Source: Pseudomonas entomophila L48 (GTDB lineage: Bacteria; Pseudomonadota; Gammaproteobacteria; Pseudomonadales; Pseudomonadaceae). From it: 64,000 nt of DNA. Each line of letters starts with the position of its first letter. Positions within the stretch are counted from its first letter, which is position 1. The position numbers and the translations under genes are program-made. Location of the stretch: contig NC_008027.1 in the NCBI RefSeq assembly GCF_000026105.1, positions 1,752,001-1,816,000 on the forward strand, read 5' to 3'. Shown one piece after another: positions 39,208 through 47,449 of this stretch. The notes under the pieces are model-generated. The model was not told where the DNA came from. It made no database searches and was given only the letters and a program-made list of their open reading frames with translations.

Positions 39208-39384
39208 ATGAACTTCAATCTCTTCCCGGTCATTGCCGCCTCCGCCATTTCCGCTTCTGTCGTATTGCCAGCCCACGCCCAGATGGAGTCGAGTGGCAAG
39301 GTGTCGAGCACCCACAGCTACACCCAGAAGTACCTGCAACAGAGCGCGCACTTCCATGCCGCCCTGAGCAAACACTCCAATTGA
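39208..39384 (+). CDS. Small secreted protein
   Basis: 58 aa. Signal peptide MNFNLFPVIAASAISASVV ending LPAHA, leaving a mature peptide of about 34 residues rich in Ser, His and Gln (QMESSGKVSSTHSYTQKY). GAGGA sits 8 nt before the ATG. No family recognised; the His/Ser-rich mature part could bind metal, which is speculation. Confidence 0.65.
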   Translation: MNFNLFPVIAASAISASVVLPAHAQMESSGKVSSTHSYTQKYLQQSAHFHAALSKHSN

Positions 39385-39465
39385 ATGTGTAAAGGCATTG
39401 GTAATAGCACAAAGCCATGTGATTTAATTTGACGCTATATTTTTGACTCGCCAAAGGGGCAGATC

Positions 39466-39528
39466 ATGATGTGGCGTATCACGGCGGTAGTGCTGTTGTT
39501 GATGTCCGCGCCAATCCTGGCGCTTTGA
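39466..39528 (+). CDS. 20-residue hydrophobic mini-protein candidate
   Basis: ATG ATG TGG CGT ... TGA encodes MMWRITAVVLLLMSAPILAL, a single membrane-spanning or signal-like peptide. AAAGGGGC lies 6-7 nt upstream, a strong ribosome site, within an AT-rich stretch unlike its surroundings. Below gene-caller size limits. Could be a small membrane protein or the start of a lost gene. Confidence 0.45.
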   Translation: MMWRITAVVLLLMSAPILAL

Positions 39529-39541
39529 GCAACAAGCTGTC

Positions 39542-40141
39542 TCACTTGGCCATCACGGCCTTGAACAGCGCTGACGCCAGCCAGCCCTGCAACCAGCTCC
39601 GCAGCCGCGGATAAGCCGCCTCGACGAACCATTCGGGTTCGACCCCGGCAAACTGGCGCATCAAGGGCAACAGGGCGGCATCGGCCAGGCTCGGATGGTC
39701 GGCGAGCAGATAGGGGCGGCCATCGAGCATCCCTTCCAGCTCCGCCAGCCACGGTTCAGCCTGCTGTCGGTAATGTTCCCGCGTGTGTTCGGGGTAGCGC
39801 TCGGCATACTTGTACAGATTCACCTGCGCCTTGAACGTGCTGTCGTTGCGTGCGATCAGGGTGTCGGCCTGGCGCGCCGCCGCCGGATCGGCCTGCAGGC
39901 GCCAGTCCTCAGGGTCATGCCGATCAAGCGCCCAGCGCATGATGTCCAGGCTTTCCTCCAGTACGCCATCCCCGGTATCGAGCACCGGCACCGTGCCCTT
40001 GGGCGACAGCGCCAGCAGTTCGGGCGGCTTCTCTTTCATCTTCACTTCCTGCACCCGAACTTCGCATCCGGCATAGCGCAGGGCCAGGCGCGCGCGCATG
40101 GCCCAGGGGCAGCGGCGGAATGAGTAGAGAATCACCCGCAT
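39542..40141 (-). CDS. Glutathione S-transferase-like protein
   Basis: 199 aa. N-terminal thioredoxin fold with RRCPWAMRARLAL, where CPWA takes the place of the GST/glutaredoxin active site, GTVPVL (cis-Pro) and EESLDIMRW; all-alpha C-terminal domain. Likely glutathione-dependent redox or conjugation chemistry in the cytosol, substrate unknown. The ATG overlaps the sbcC 3' end by 10 bp, placing it last in the sbcD-sbcC operon. Confidence 0.85.
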   Translation of the reverse strand: MRVILYSFRRCPWAMRARLALRYAGCEVRVQEVKMKEKPPELLALSPKGTVPVLDTGDGVLEESLDIMRWALDRHDPEDWRLQADPAAARQADTLIARNDSTFKAQVNLYKYAERYPEHTREHYRQQAEPWLAELEGMLDGRPYLLADHPSLADAALLPLMRQFAGVEPEWFVEAAYPRLRSWLQGWLASALFKAVMAK

Positions 40142-43100
40142 ACCTCCACGTCGCTCAGGCCGTTGCCCTGGCGGCGCACCTGGATCTGCACCGGGATACG
40201 CTCGTGCATCTCCTGCACGTGGGAAATCACCGCCACCTTGCGCCCCTGGGCCTGCAGGCCGTCAAGGGCGTCCATGGCCAGTTGCAGCGACTCAGGGTCG
40301 AGGCTGCCGAAGCCTTCGTCGATGAACAGCGACTCGATGCGCAGGGTACTCGAGGCCATCGACGCCAGGCCCAGGGCCAGGGCCAGCGAGACCAGGAAGG
40401 TTTCGCCGCCGGACAGCGAGTGCACCGAACGCAGCTCGTCGCCCATCTCGGTGTCCAGCACCAGCAGGCCCAGGGCGCTTCCGCCGCGCTTGAGGCGATA
40501 ACGTTTCGCCAACTGGCGCAGCTGGCTGTTGGCGTGGTGCAGCAGCAGGTCGAGGTTGTAGCCCTGGGCGATCTTGCGGAACACATCGCCCGAGGCCGAG
40601 CCGATCAATGCGTTCAGGCGTGCCCAGCGTTGCCACTGGCGATAGGCCTGGTCGATCTGTTCGGCCAGCGCCTGGTGGGCCTGTTGTCGGCGTTGGTCGT
40701 CAGCCTGCCGGGCACGCAACTCGGCGCAGTGTTGTTCCTGGGCCGCCAGCTGCTGTTGGAGCTCGGCGAGCGCCTGCTCCAGCGTTTCAACCGGCAAGTC
40801 GGCTTGCGCCTGGGTGGCGTGCTGCTGCAGACGTTGTTCGCGCTCCTGCAACAGCACGCGGCCTTGCTCGATGGCTTTTTCCGCGCCTTGCAGGCGTTGA
40901 CGCAGTTCGCCCAGTTGAGCGTCGTCGATGGCCAGCAGGCGATCGAGGCCAGCGTCGTCCAGCTCGGGGTGCTCGCCGCGCCATTGGGCGATTTCACCCT
41001 GCAGGTGCTGGTGCTCCTGCTCCAGCGCTTGCTGGCGCTGGTGGTTGGCCTTCAATTCACCGGTTAGTTCCAGGTTCTGGGTGCGCAATGCCTGGAGGTG
41101 CTGTGCGGTGTCCGCTTCGGTGGCGCGGGCCTGCTCCAGCTGCGTGTCCATGTGCTTTTGCCAGGCTTCGGCAGTGGGTTGCTCGCCCAGCAGTTCGCCC
41201 AGCGTGGTACGTGCCAGCTGGTGTTGTTCATCCAGGGCGGTGAGCTTGTGTTGCAGCTGCTGCAGGTTGTGCTGGCGGTTCTGCTGTTGATCGCGCAGCT
41301 TGTCCAGCTGGCCCTGACGGGCCTGCTGTTCTTCCTGTTCGTCCTTGCGCTGGTCGAGCTGTTGTCGGCGCAGGGCGATCTGCTGGTCCAGGCCGAGGAA
41401 GGCATTGGCCGGGTCGTCGCGCAGGGCCTGGAGGATGTCCTGAGGCAGCACGCTGGCGAGGTCGATCAGGCTTTGCTCAAGCTGCTGCTCGTCAGTGGCC
41501 AGGGCCTGGTGTTGCTGCTCGAGGTGGCGCTGTGCTTGCTGCTGGGCGTCGTTGGCAGCCTGCAGTTGCTGGTTGAGGCGCGCCGCATCCTTCTGCAGGG
41601 CGAGCAGGGCACCCTGGCGTTTCTCGTCGCGGTTGATCTCTTCGTCCAGGCGGCGCAACTGGCCATCGAGCCAGGCACTGCGGGCCTTGTCGTCCTGCGG
41701 GGCGAGGGCGGGCCATAGCACGTGGTCCTGGACCTGCTCGACCACAGGTTGCAGCTGCTCGCCCAATTGCACCTGTTGCTGCTGATAGTCCTTGAGCTGA
41801 GCGTTGACCACGCCCAGCTGGGTGCGCAGTTCCACCAGCGTGGCGCCGAGTTGTTCTACACGCTTGTGCGCGGCGTCCTCTTCGGCCTGGTCATGGCGGC
41901 CAAGGCTGTGCAGCAGGGCTTCGGGTTGATGGAACGGGTGCTCGGCGCTGCCGCAGACCGGGCAGGGTTCGCCATCACGCAACTGGGCGCGCAGTTCCTC
42001 GACGCTGGTGTTGCGGGCCAGGCGCTGGCGTTCCAGCAACTGGCGGGTGAGGGTCAGGGCCTGTTCGCCCGCTTCCAGCTCGGCCTTGGCGGCGGTGCCT
42101 TCGGTGATCAGCTGCTGGCGTTGCTGCATGGCCTGTTGCTGACGTTCACGCAGCGCGGCGATACCCTGGCGCAGTTCCAGCTCGCGACCATGCAGGCGCG
42201 CGACTTCCTCGACGGTGCGTTGTTGCTTGCGATTTTCCTGGAGCATGTTGCCCAGCAAGTCGATCTGCTCGGCCAGCGCCTGGGGCTCGGCCCCGGCTTC
42301 ACGGAACAGCAGCTCGAACGTGTCGCGTTGGGTTTGCAACTGGGCATTGGCCTGGCTGGCCAGCGCTTGCAGGCCGGGCAGTTCTTCACGGCCTTTGGCC
42401 AGGCGCCCGCCGACCAGCATCACTTGCTTGAGCTGTGGCAGATACGCCTGCCAGGCGTCGGCCAGGCTGCCCAGGTGCTCGCTCTCGACCAGAGCGGCGT
42501 CGATCTGCGCCAGTTGCTGCTGGCTGCGTTGCTGATTGTCTTCAAGCAGTTGCAGCTGTTGCTGGCTTTCACCGACGGCCTGCTCGGCGTGCTGGCAGGC
42601 CTCGCGTTGCTCGACCAGTTCCTTGTCGAGGCGGGCCAGGTCGCTCTGGGCGGTGAAGGCCTGGCGCAGGCGCGGGGCGTTTTCGCTGTGCTGTGCCTGG
42701 TGCTGGGCCAAGGCCTGGCGCGCAGCTTCCAGTGCCTGCTCCTGCTCGCCGGTGCGGGCTTGCAGTGCGTTTTGCTGGTGCTGCTGCTGATCGATCTCCG
42801 TCAGCAGGGGGTTCAATTGCGCGGCCAGGGTCTGCTGGCGGTGGAACTGGTGGCGTTGCGGGGCCAGGCGTTCCAGGCGTTGCAGGTCCAGGCGCTGCTC
42901 GGCCAGTTGCTGCCAATCATGCTCGGCGCCTTGCAGTGCTTTGCCAGCCTCAGTGTGCTGGGCCTGCAGACGGCGCTGCTCATCAAGCCAGGTGCGTTGC
43001 TGTTCCAGTTGACGCTGGCGCGCCTGGTCGGCCTTGAACTGCTGCAGGGCCTGTTCCAGTTGCTGGTCGAGGGCCGCGCGGGCTTCGCTTTCCATTGGCA

Positions 43101-43776
43101 GCAGGTGTTCGGCCTGCTTTTTCAGGTCGTTATGCACTTCGCCGGTTTCCCGGGTCTTGCTGAACGCGCGTTGGCCGAGGCGGGTGTAGATCGCGGTGTT
43201 GGTGAGCTTTTCCAGTAGCTCGCTGCGCTCCTTGTCATCTGCTTTGAGGAACGCGCCGAACTCGCTCTGGGCCAGCATCACCGCGCGGGTGAACTGCTCG
43301 AAGTTCAGCCCCAGGCGTGCCTCGACCAGCTGCTTGTACTCGTTCTTGCCGCTGCCCAGCAGTTGTTCGCTGTCCAGGTCATAAAGGCTCTGACGGCTGT
43401 TCTGCAGCTTGCCGTTGGCTTTCTCGCGGGCCCGGTTGGCTTCCCAGCGTGCGCGGTAGCGGCAGCCATCGATGCCAACGAAGTCCACCTCGGCGAAGCC
43501 GCTGCCGGCGCCGCGACGCAGCAGGTTGCGCGGGTCGGAAGTGGGAATTTCACCGTCGGCATCGGGTACCTTGGCTTCCCGGGCGATGTCATTGAGCCGT
43601 GGCACGGTACCGAACAGGGCCAGGCATAGGGCATCAAGCAGGGTGCTCTTGCCAGCGCCGGTGGGGCCGGTGATGGCGAACAGACCGGCACTGGCCAGGG
43701 GTTCGGCGGTGAAATCGATTTCGACCGGGCCAGCCAGCGAGGCCAGGTTCTTCAGGCGAATGGCGAGAATCTTCAT
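40132..43776 (-). CDS. sbcC: SbcC, ATPase subunit of the SbcCD nuclease
   Basis: 1214 aa Rad50/SMC-type protein that with SbcD cuts hairpins and protein-blocked DNA ends. Walker A GPTGAGKS at 37-44, two very long Gln-rich coiled coils, zinc hook CPVC at C605/C608, then the ABC signature SLSGGETFLVSLALALGLAS and Walker B SLFIDEGFGSLD. Overlaps sbcD by four bases (ATGA). The GST gene follows in the same unit. Confidence 0.96.
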   Translation of the reverse strand: MKILAIRLKNLASLAGPVEIDFTAEPLASAGLFAITGPTGAGKSTLLDALCLALFGTVPRLNDIAREAKVPDADGEIPTSDPRNLLRRGAGSGFAEVDFVGIDGCRYRARWEANRAREKANGKLQNSRQSLYDLDSEQLLGSGKNEYKQLVEARLGLNFEQFTRAVMLAQSEFGAFLKADDKERSELLEKLTNTAIYTRLGQRAFSKTRETGEVHNDLKKQAEHLLPMESEARAALDQQLEQALQQFKADQARQRQLEQQRTWLDEQRRLQAQHTEAGKALQGAEHDWQQLAEQRLDLQRLERLAPQRHQFHRQQTLAAQLNPLLTEIDQQQHQQNALQARTGEQEQALEAARQALAQHQAQHSENAPRLRQAFTAQSDLARLDKELVEQREACQHAEQAVGESQQQLQLLEDNQQRSQQQLAQIDAALVESEHLGSLADAWQAYLPQLKQVMLVGGRLAKGREELPGLQALASQANAQLQTQRDTFELLFREAGAEPQALAEQIDLLGNMLQENRKQQRTVEEVARLHGRELELRQGIAALRERQQQAMQQRQQLITEGTAAKAELEAGEQALTLTRQLLERQRLARNTSVEELRAQLRDGEPCPVCGSAEHPFHQPEALLHSLGRHDQAEEDAAHKRVEQLGATLVELRTQLGVVNAQLKDYQQQQVQLGEQLQPVVEQVQDHVLWPALAPQDDKARSAWLDGQLRRLDEEINRDEKRQGALLALQKDAARLNQQLQAANDAQQQAQRHLEQQHQALATDEQQLEQSLIDLASVLPQDILQALRDDPANAFLGLDQQIALRRQQLDQRKDEQEEQQARQGQLDKLRDQQQNRQHNLQQLQHKLTALDEQHQLARTTLGELLGEQPTAEAWQKHMDTQLEQARATEADTAQHLQALRTQNLELTGELKANHQRQQALEQEHQHLQGEIAQWRGEHPELDDAGLDRLLAIDDAQLGELRQRLQGAEKAIEQGRVLLQEREQRLQQHATQAQADLPVETLEQALAELQQQLAAQEQHCAELRARQADDQRRQQAHQALAEQIDQAYRQWQRWARLNALIGSASGDVFRKIAQGYNLDLLLHHANSQLRQLAKRYRLKRGGSALGLLVLDTEMGDELRSVHSLSGGETFLVSLALALGLASMASSTLRIESLFIDEGFGSLDPESLQLAMDALDGLQAQGRKVAVISHVQEMHERIPVQIQVRRQGNGLSDVEVCG

Positions 43777-45011
43777 GGCTGCTCCTCCTCATGCAGGACG
43801 TCTTGCAGCAGTTCGGCGAAGTCGGCCAGGGCCTGCTCGTCGGCGGCACTGCCGTAGGCTTGCTCCCAGGCGCGGCCGAACAGGTCCTGCGGGGTCATCT
43901 GGGCCAGTTCGACGAAGGCTTGCTCGTCATCTTCAGCACGGCCGCTGCCGGCATACTCGGCGCTGATGCGCACCAGGCGCACGGCCTTGCCTTGCAATGC
44001 GCCTTCGATCTGCTGGCGCAGGTCGGGCTGCGGCTCGTCCAGGCGCACGCGCACCTCCAGCCAGGGCTGGCGGTTGGGGTCTTCGAGCAGGTCGATCACC
44101 GGCAGGTCGGCCAGTTGTTCGAGCAGTTCACCCAACGGCGCCGGGCCGACCCGTCGCAGCGCCACGGCGCGTGGCACCGGGCGCGCCTCGACGCTGACCA
44201 GTTCACTGCCGTCCAGCTCCACTTCGAGCACCTGGTGCGGGTAGTTGATCTCGGCGAACGACAGTGGGATCGGCGCTCCGCTGTAGCGGATACGCTCCTC
44301 GCGGTTGACCTTCTGCGGCTTGTGCAGGTGGCCGAGGGCGACATAGCTGATGGCCTTGTCGAACAGACGCGCCGGCAGCGCTTCGGCGTTGCCGATGATC
44401 AGGCTGCGCTCGGAGTCCTCCGAAATGCTGCCGCCGGCCATGTGCGCGTGGCTGATGGCGACCAGCGCCTGATCCTTCTTGCGTTTCGCCTGCGCAGCGG
44501 CGATCAGTTGCTCGTGCACCTGGGTGATGCCTTGCAGGTAATCGTCGCCCAGCGCGGGGCCGGTCACTTCGGCGGGGCGCAGGAAGGGCAGGGCCAGGCA
44601 CCAGGCGCCGACCTTGCCGCGGGCGTTGGTCAGCGGAATCAGCAGCCGTTCGGTGTCCAGCTGGCCCTCGTCGAGCCAGTGCACCCGGCCCAGGGCATGG
44701 GTACGCAGGCGCCGCATCAGGGGCGCCGGCAGTTCGATGCGTGAACCGGAGTCGTGGTTGCCGGCGATCATCACGATATCCAGCTTGGGCTGTTGCTCGT
44801 GGGCCTGGACGATGAAGTCGTACAGCCGTTCCTGGGCTTTGACCGGTGGGTTGACGGTGTCGAAGATGTCGCCGGCGATCAGCAGCGCGTCGGGCTGGCG
44901 CAGGCGCAGCTGGCCAAGCAGCCAGTCGAGGAAGCAGGCGTGTTCGAAGTCGCGTTCCTGGCCGTGCAGGCTCTGGCCCAGGTGCCAGTCGGAGGTGTGA
45001 AACAGACGCAT
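43773..45011 (-). CDS. sbcD: SbcD, nuclease subunit of SbcCD
   Basis: 412 aa Mre11-like calcineurin-fold nuclease. Metal motifs in order: SDWHLGQ (D7/H9 region), GDIFDT, GNHDSGS and later HAH and GHLHK. First gene of sbcD-sbcC-GST. ATG at 45011; the first residues MRLFHTSDWHLG are the family start. Confidence 0.95.
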   Translation of the reverse strand: MRLFHTSDWHLGQSLHGQERDFEHACFLDWLLGQLRLRQPDALLIAGDIFDTVNPPVKAQERLYDFIVQAHEQQPKLDIVMIAGNHDSGSRIELPAPLMRRLRTHALGRVHWLDEGQLDTERLLIPLTNARGKVGAWCLALPFLRPAEVTGPALGDDYLQGITQVHEQLIAAAQAKRKKDQALVAISHAHMAGGSISEDSERSLIIGNAEALPARLFDKAISYVALGHLHKPQKVNREERIRYSGAPIPLSFAEINYPHQVLEVELDGSELVSVEARPVPRAVALRRVGPAPLGELLEQLADLPVIDLLEDPNRQPWLEVRVRLDEPQPDLRQQIEGALQGKAVRLVRISAEYAGSGRAEDDEQAFVELAQMTPQDLFGRAWEQAYGSAADEQALADFAELLQDVLHEEEQP

Positions 45012-45103
45012 GGGTGACCTGTAGGTTGTCGAGTCGGGCGGTCTCGGAAGGGCGGCTATGGTAACCCAACTCGCGCCTTTGGATCGGTCTCCCCACGCTT
45101 GGC

Positions 45104-45132
45104 TTGTCCAGTTTTTACCCTAGTGTTTTAAT
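45104..45132 (+). promoter_or_regulatory. Sigma70 promoter candidate
   Basis: -35 TTGTCC (45104-45109), 17-bp spacer, -10 TTTAAT (45127-45132). It would start transcription just before the AAGGA ribosome site at 45143 of the small ORF. Confidence 0.6.
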
Positions 45133-45153
45133 ATTTTGAAACAAGGATGTTTT

Positions 45154-45366
45154 ATGAAGCCCTCGCAGTCCCTTCCTTCCGCCATTTCGCCATTGCCTTC
45201 CCGGACCTTGTCGTCCGAGGCCTGCGCGTGGGCGACGGAAAAGTGCTTCACCTTCCACGTGAATGGCGGCACGGATGCAACCGCACGCGGCATTCGGCTG
45301 ATAGCCCTACTGAAAGTCCTTAAGGAACGATTATGGAAAGTATTCCCCAGACCCAAGCCGACCTGA
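45154..45366 (+). CDS. 70-residue small protein candidate upstream of the DUF2628 gene
   Basis: 70 codons starting MKPSQSLPSAISPLPSRTL, ending in a basic tail (KERLWKVFPRPKPT), with two Cys. Promoter, AAGGA (45143-45147) and ATG follow one another at textbook spacing. It overlaps the DUF2628 start by 34 bp, so it could be a leader that couples translation. No family recognised; it might only be a leader ORF. Confidence 0.4.
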   Translation: MKPSQSLPSAISPLPSRTLSSEACAWATEKCFTFHVNGGTDATARGIRLIALLKVLKERLWKVFPRPKPT

Positions 45367-45752
45367 CCCGCTACAAGCCGAAGTGGCAGGAGCGCTTCGC
45401 CTTCTTCGCCCAGCACGGTGGCCCGCTGAGCCCGACGTTCAAGGCGGCGTTCAAGGCCTTGCCGATGGGCAAGCGCCTGCTGATCAACATGAACTTCATC
45501 GCGTTCTTCTTCGGGCCGATCTACCTGTTCGTCCTCGGCTTGTGGAAGAAGAACCTGGCGCTGCTGGGGATCTCCCTGGCCGTGGGCCTGGTGCTGGGCT
45601 TCTATGAAGGGTTCACCGGGACAGAACTGCCCCGTGCCGTGGACACGGGCGTGAACTGTGGCCTGGCAGCGCTGTGGGCCACGGTGACCAACTATGCCTA
45701 CTACCTCAAAGAGGTGAAAGGCCAGCAAGGTTGGAACCCGTTCGAGAAGTAA
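45333..45752 (+). CDS. DUF2628 membrane protein
   Basis: 139 aa. Hydrophilic N-terminus, then two to three hydrophobic helices (FIAFFFGPIYLFVLGLWKKN, LALLGISLAVGLVLGFYEG), then a short tail. The PIYLFVLGLWKKN segment is typical of DUF2628. AAGGAACG precedes the ATG. Function unknown. Confidence 0.75.
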   Translation: MESIPQTQADLTRYKPKWQERFAFFAQHGGPLSPTFKAAFKALPMGKRLLINMNFIAFFFGPIYLFVLGLWKKNLALLGISLAVGLVLGFYEGFTGTELPRAVDTGVNCGLAALWATVTNYAYYLKEVKGQQGWNPFEK

Positions 45753-45770
45753 TACCGTCGGGTCGCTCGC

Positions 45771-45811
45771 GTCCCGGCCGCGTCGTCGACAACAGATGAC
45801 GGGGCCGGGAC
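45771..45811. terminator. Hairpin between convergent genes
   Basis: GTCCCGGCC and GGCCGGGAC, perfect 9-bp arms between the DUF2628 gene and batD. No T tract, so it is a possible bidirectional attenuator rather than a classical terminator. Confidence 0.5.
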
Positions 45812-45823
45812 AGGCGCCACGCC

Positions 45824-47449
45824 TTATTTCGGATACAGCGGTGGCAGGTTTCCGCTTTCTGCCGACGGTGTCTGTACCTGCTCGGCGGGCGGGATAGTCC
45901 CGATTGCCCGCCACAGTTCATCCCCGTGCCAGTACTGGCCGCTCTCGCTGTACAAAGCCCCATTCAAACCATCCAGCGCATCCGACAACGGCACGAACCG
46001 CGCCGCCATCTCGGCCAGGGTCTCCGGCTGCTGGCGCGCCCAGGCATCCAGGGCCTGGCGCGTGGCCTGTGGATCGTTGGCCTGGCAGGCGCGCTTGAGG
46101 TCGTCGAGCAGGGTCCGTGGGCTGGGGCCGCTTTGCGCCGCGCGCAATACCGCCGGTTGCGAGCGGGCGCGCCACCACAGGGCAAAACCGAGCAGGGTGG
46201 TCAGGGCCAGGACCAGCGTGGCCAGCTGCCACGGCCACAGCACGGCCGTGCGACCACCGCTGTCGCCGACCGGCGTGTCGGCGCTCAGGGCTGGGTTGTC
46301 CTGCACCTCCAGGGTGCGCGCTGGCAGGCTGCTGTGCTCCAGGTGGTCTTCGCGGGTGTTCCACCAAGTTACCTCCAGCGCCGGCAGGGCCAGCTGGCCA
46401 CTGTGGGTCGGCACCAGCGCCTCGCGCTCCTCGCGATTGGCGACCATGCCGCGTTCGTCGATTTCGTTGCGCAGCAGGGGCTGGTCCGGGTAACGGCGCA
46501 GGCCCACGGTCTCGGTGGCTGGCAGCGGCGGCAGCTGGGTGCTCGACAGCCCCTCAACGCGCAGGGTGATGTTGCGGGTCAGTGAGTCGCCGATCTGCGT
46601 GGGCTGGCTGGCCGGGTCCGGGTTCCAGTGCTCTTCCAGGGTCAGGCTGCGCGCCGGAAGCCACGGGCGGTCGCTGGGGTAGCTGGCCGGGATCGGCTTG
46701 ACCGTCAGGCGCAGCGGCAACGAGTTGACCTGGACCTGGCGCCCCACCCGCGGCGTGCCGGCCGTCTGCTCGCCGTTGTCGGCCGCGGTGGCGGTGAAGC
46801 TCAGTGGCGGGATCTCGACGGTACCGCTTTGCTGCGGGTAGATCGCGTAGCGGGTTTCGATCACGCCGTGGCGCACGCCGTTGATCTCTTTCTCGTAGGT
46901 ACGCGACTCGCCCAGGGGGTCGACCTTGGCGTTTTCCAGCTGCAACGGGCTGAGGCTGCTGTCGTCGTACAGCGCCACCGAATGGTAGATGCGCAGGGTG
47001 AGCACGGCCTGGGCCTGGACGTAGACAGTGTCGCTGTCCAGGGTCGCCTCGACGAACACCTGCGAAGCCACGTCCGGGCGCTGGCTGTCGGCCTGCTGCA
47101 CCTGCAAATCGATAGGCTGGCTGTACGATTGGCCCAGCTGCAATTCAGGGATGCGCAGGCTGCCGCTGCGCCGGGGCAGCAGGGTAATGATCCAGCGCGT
47201 GCTGGCGCGGGTTTCGCCGTCGAGGCTGTGCAGGCTGTTGAGCTGGCGGGTGCCACGCACCTCGAAATCGGCATCGAGGGCGTGCAGGTCGGGCTTGCCG
47301 AACTGGGTGACGTCCTGGCTTTCGAGGGTCAGCTCGAAGGTTTCGCCGGCCTCCAGGCGTGTGCGGTCGACGCTGGCTTGCAGCATGGGGGCGGCCTGGG
47401 CCAGAAGGCTCCAGAGCAGGCTGAGGAAAAAGACGCCGAAGCGACTCAT
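45824..47449 (-). CDS. BatD-type protein
   Basis: 541 aa. Signal peptide (AQAAP), extracytoplasmic beta-sandwich repeats of the BatD/oxygen-tolerance family, a transmembrane helix near residues 415-435 (WPWQLATLVLALTTLLGFAL) and a cytoplasmic helical tail. Start at 47449 chosen for the signal peptide; the ATG overlaps the preceding gene's stop. Last gene of the MoxR-Bat operon; in Bacteroides Bat proteins support aerotolerance, but the pseudomonad role is not settled. Confidence 0.82.
   Translation of the reverse strand: MSRFGVFFLSLLWSLLAQAAPMLQASVDRTRLEAGETFELTLESQDVTQFGKPDLHALDADFEVRGTRQLNSLHSLDGETRASTRWIITLLPRRSGSLRIPELQLGQSYSQPIDLQVQQADSQRPDVASQVFVEATLDSDTVYVQAQAVLTLRIYHSVALYDDSSLSPLQLENAKVDPLGESRTYEKEINGVRHGVIETRYAIYPQQSGTVEIPPLSFTATAADNGEQTAGTPRVGRQVQVNSLPLRLTVKPIPASYPSDRPWLPARSLTLEEHWNPDPASQPTQIGDSLTRNITLRVEGLSSTQLPPLPATETVGLRRYPDQPLLRNEIDERGMVANREEREALVPTHSGQLALPALEVTWWNTREDHLEHSSLPARTLEVQDNPALSADTPVGDSGGRTAVLWPWQLATLVLALTTLLGFALWWRARSQPAVLRAAQSGPSPRTLLDDLKRACQANDPQATRQALDAWARQQPETLAEMAARFVPLSDALDGLNGALYSESGQYWHGDELWRAIGTIPPAEQVQTPSAESGNLPPLYPK

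Noticed and set aside
45120..45914. A 264-codon minus-strand frame over the DUF2628 gene
   Set aside because: The plus strand gives a clean membrane protein with a ribosome site; the minus frame has no supporting features.
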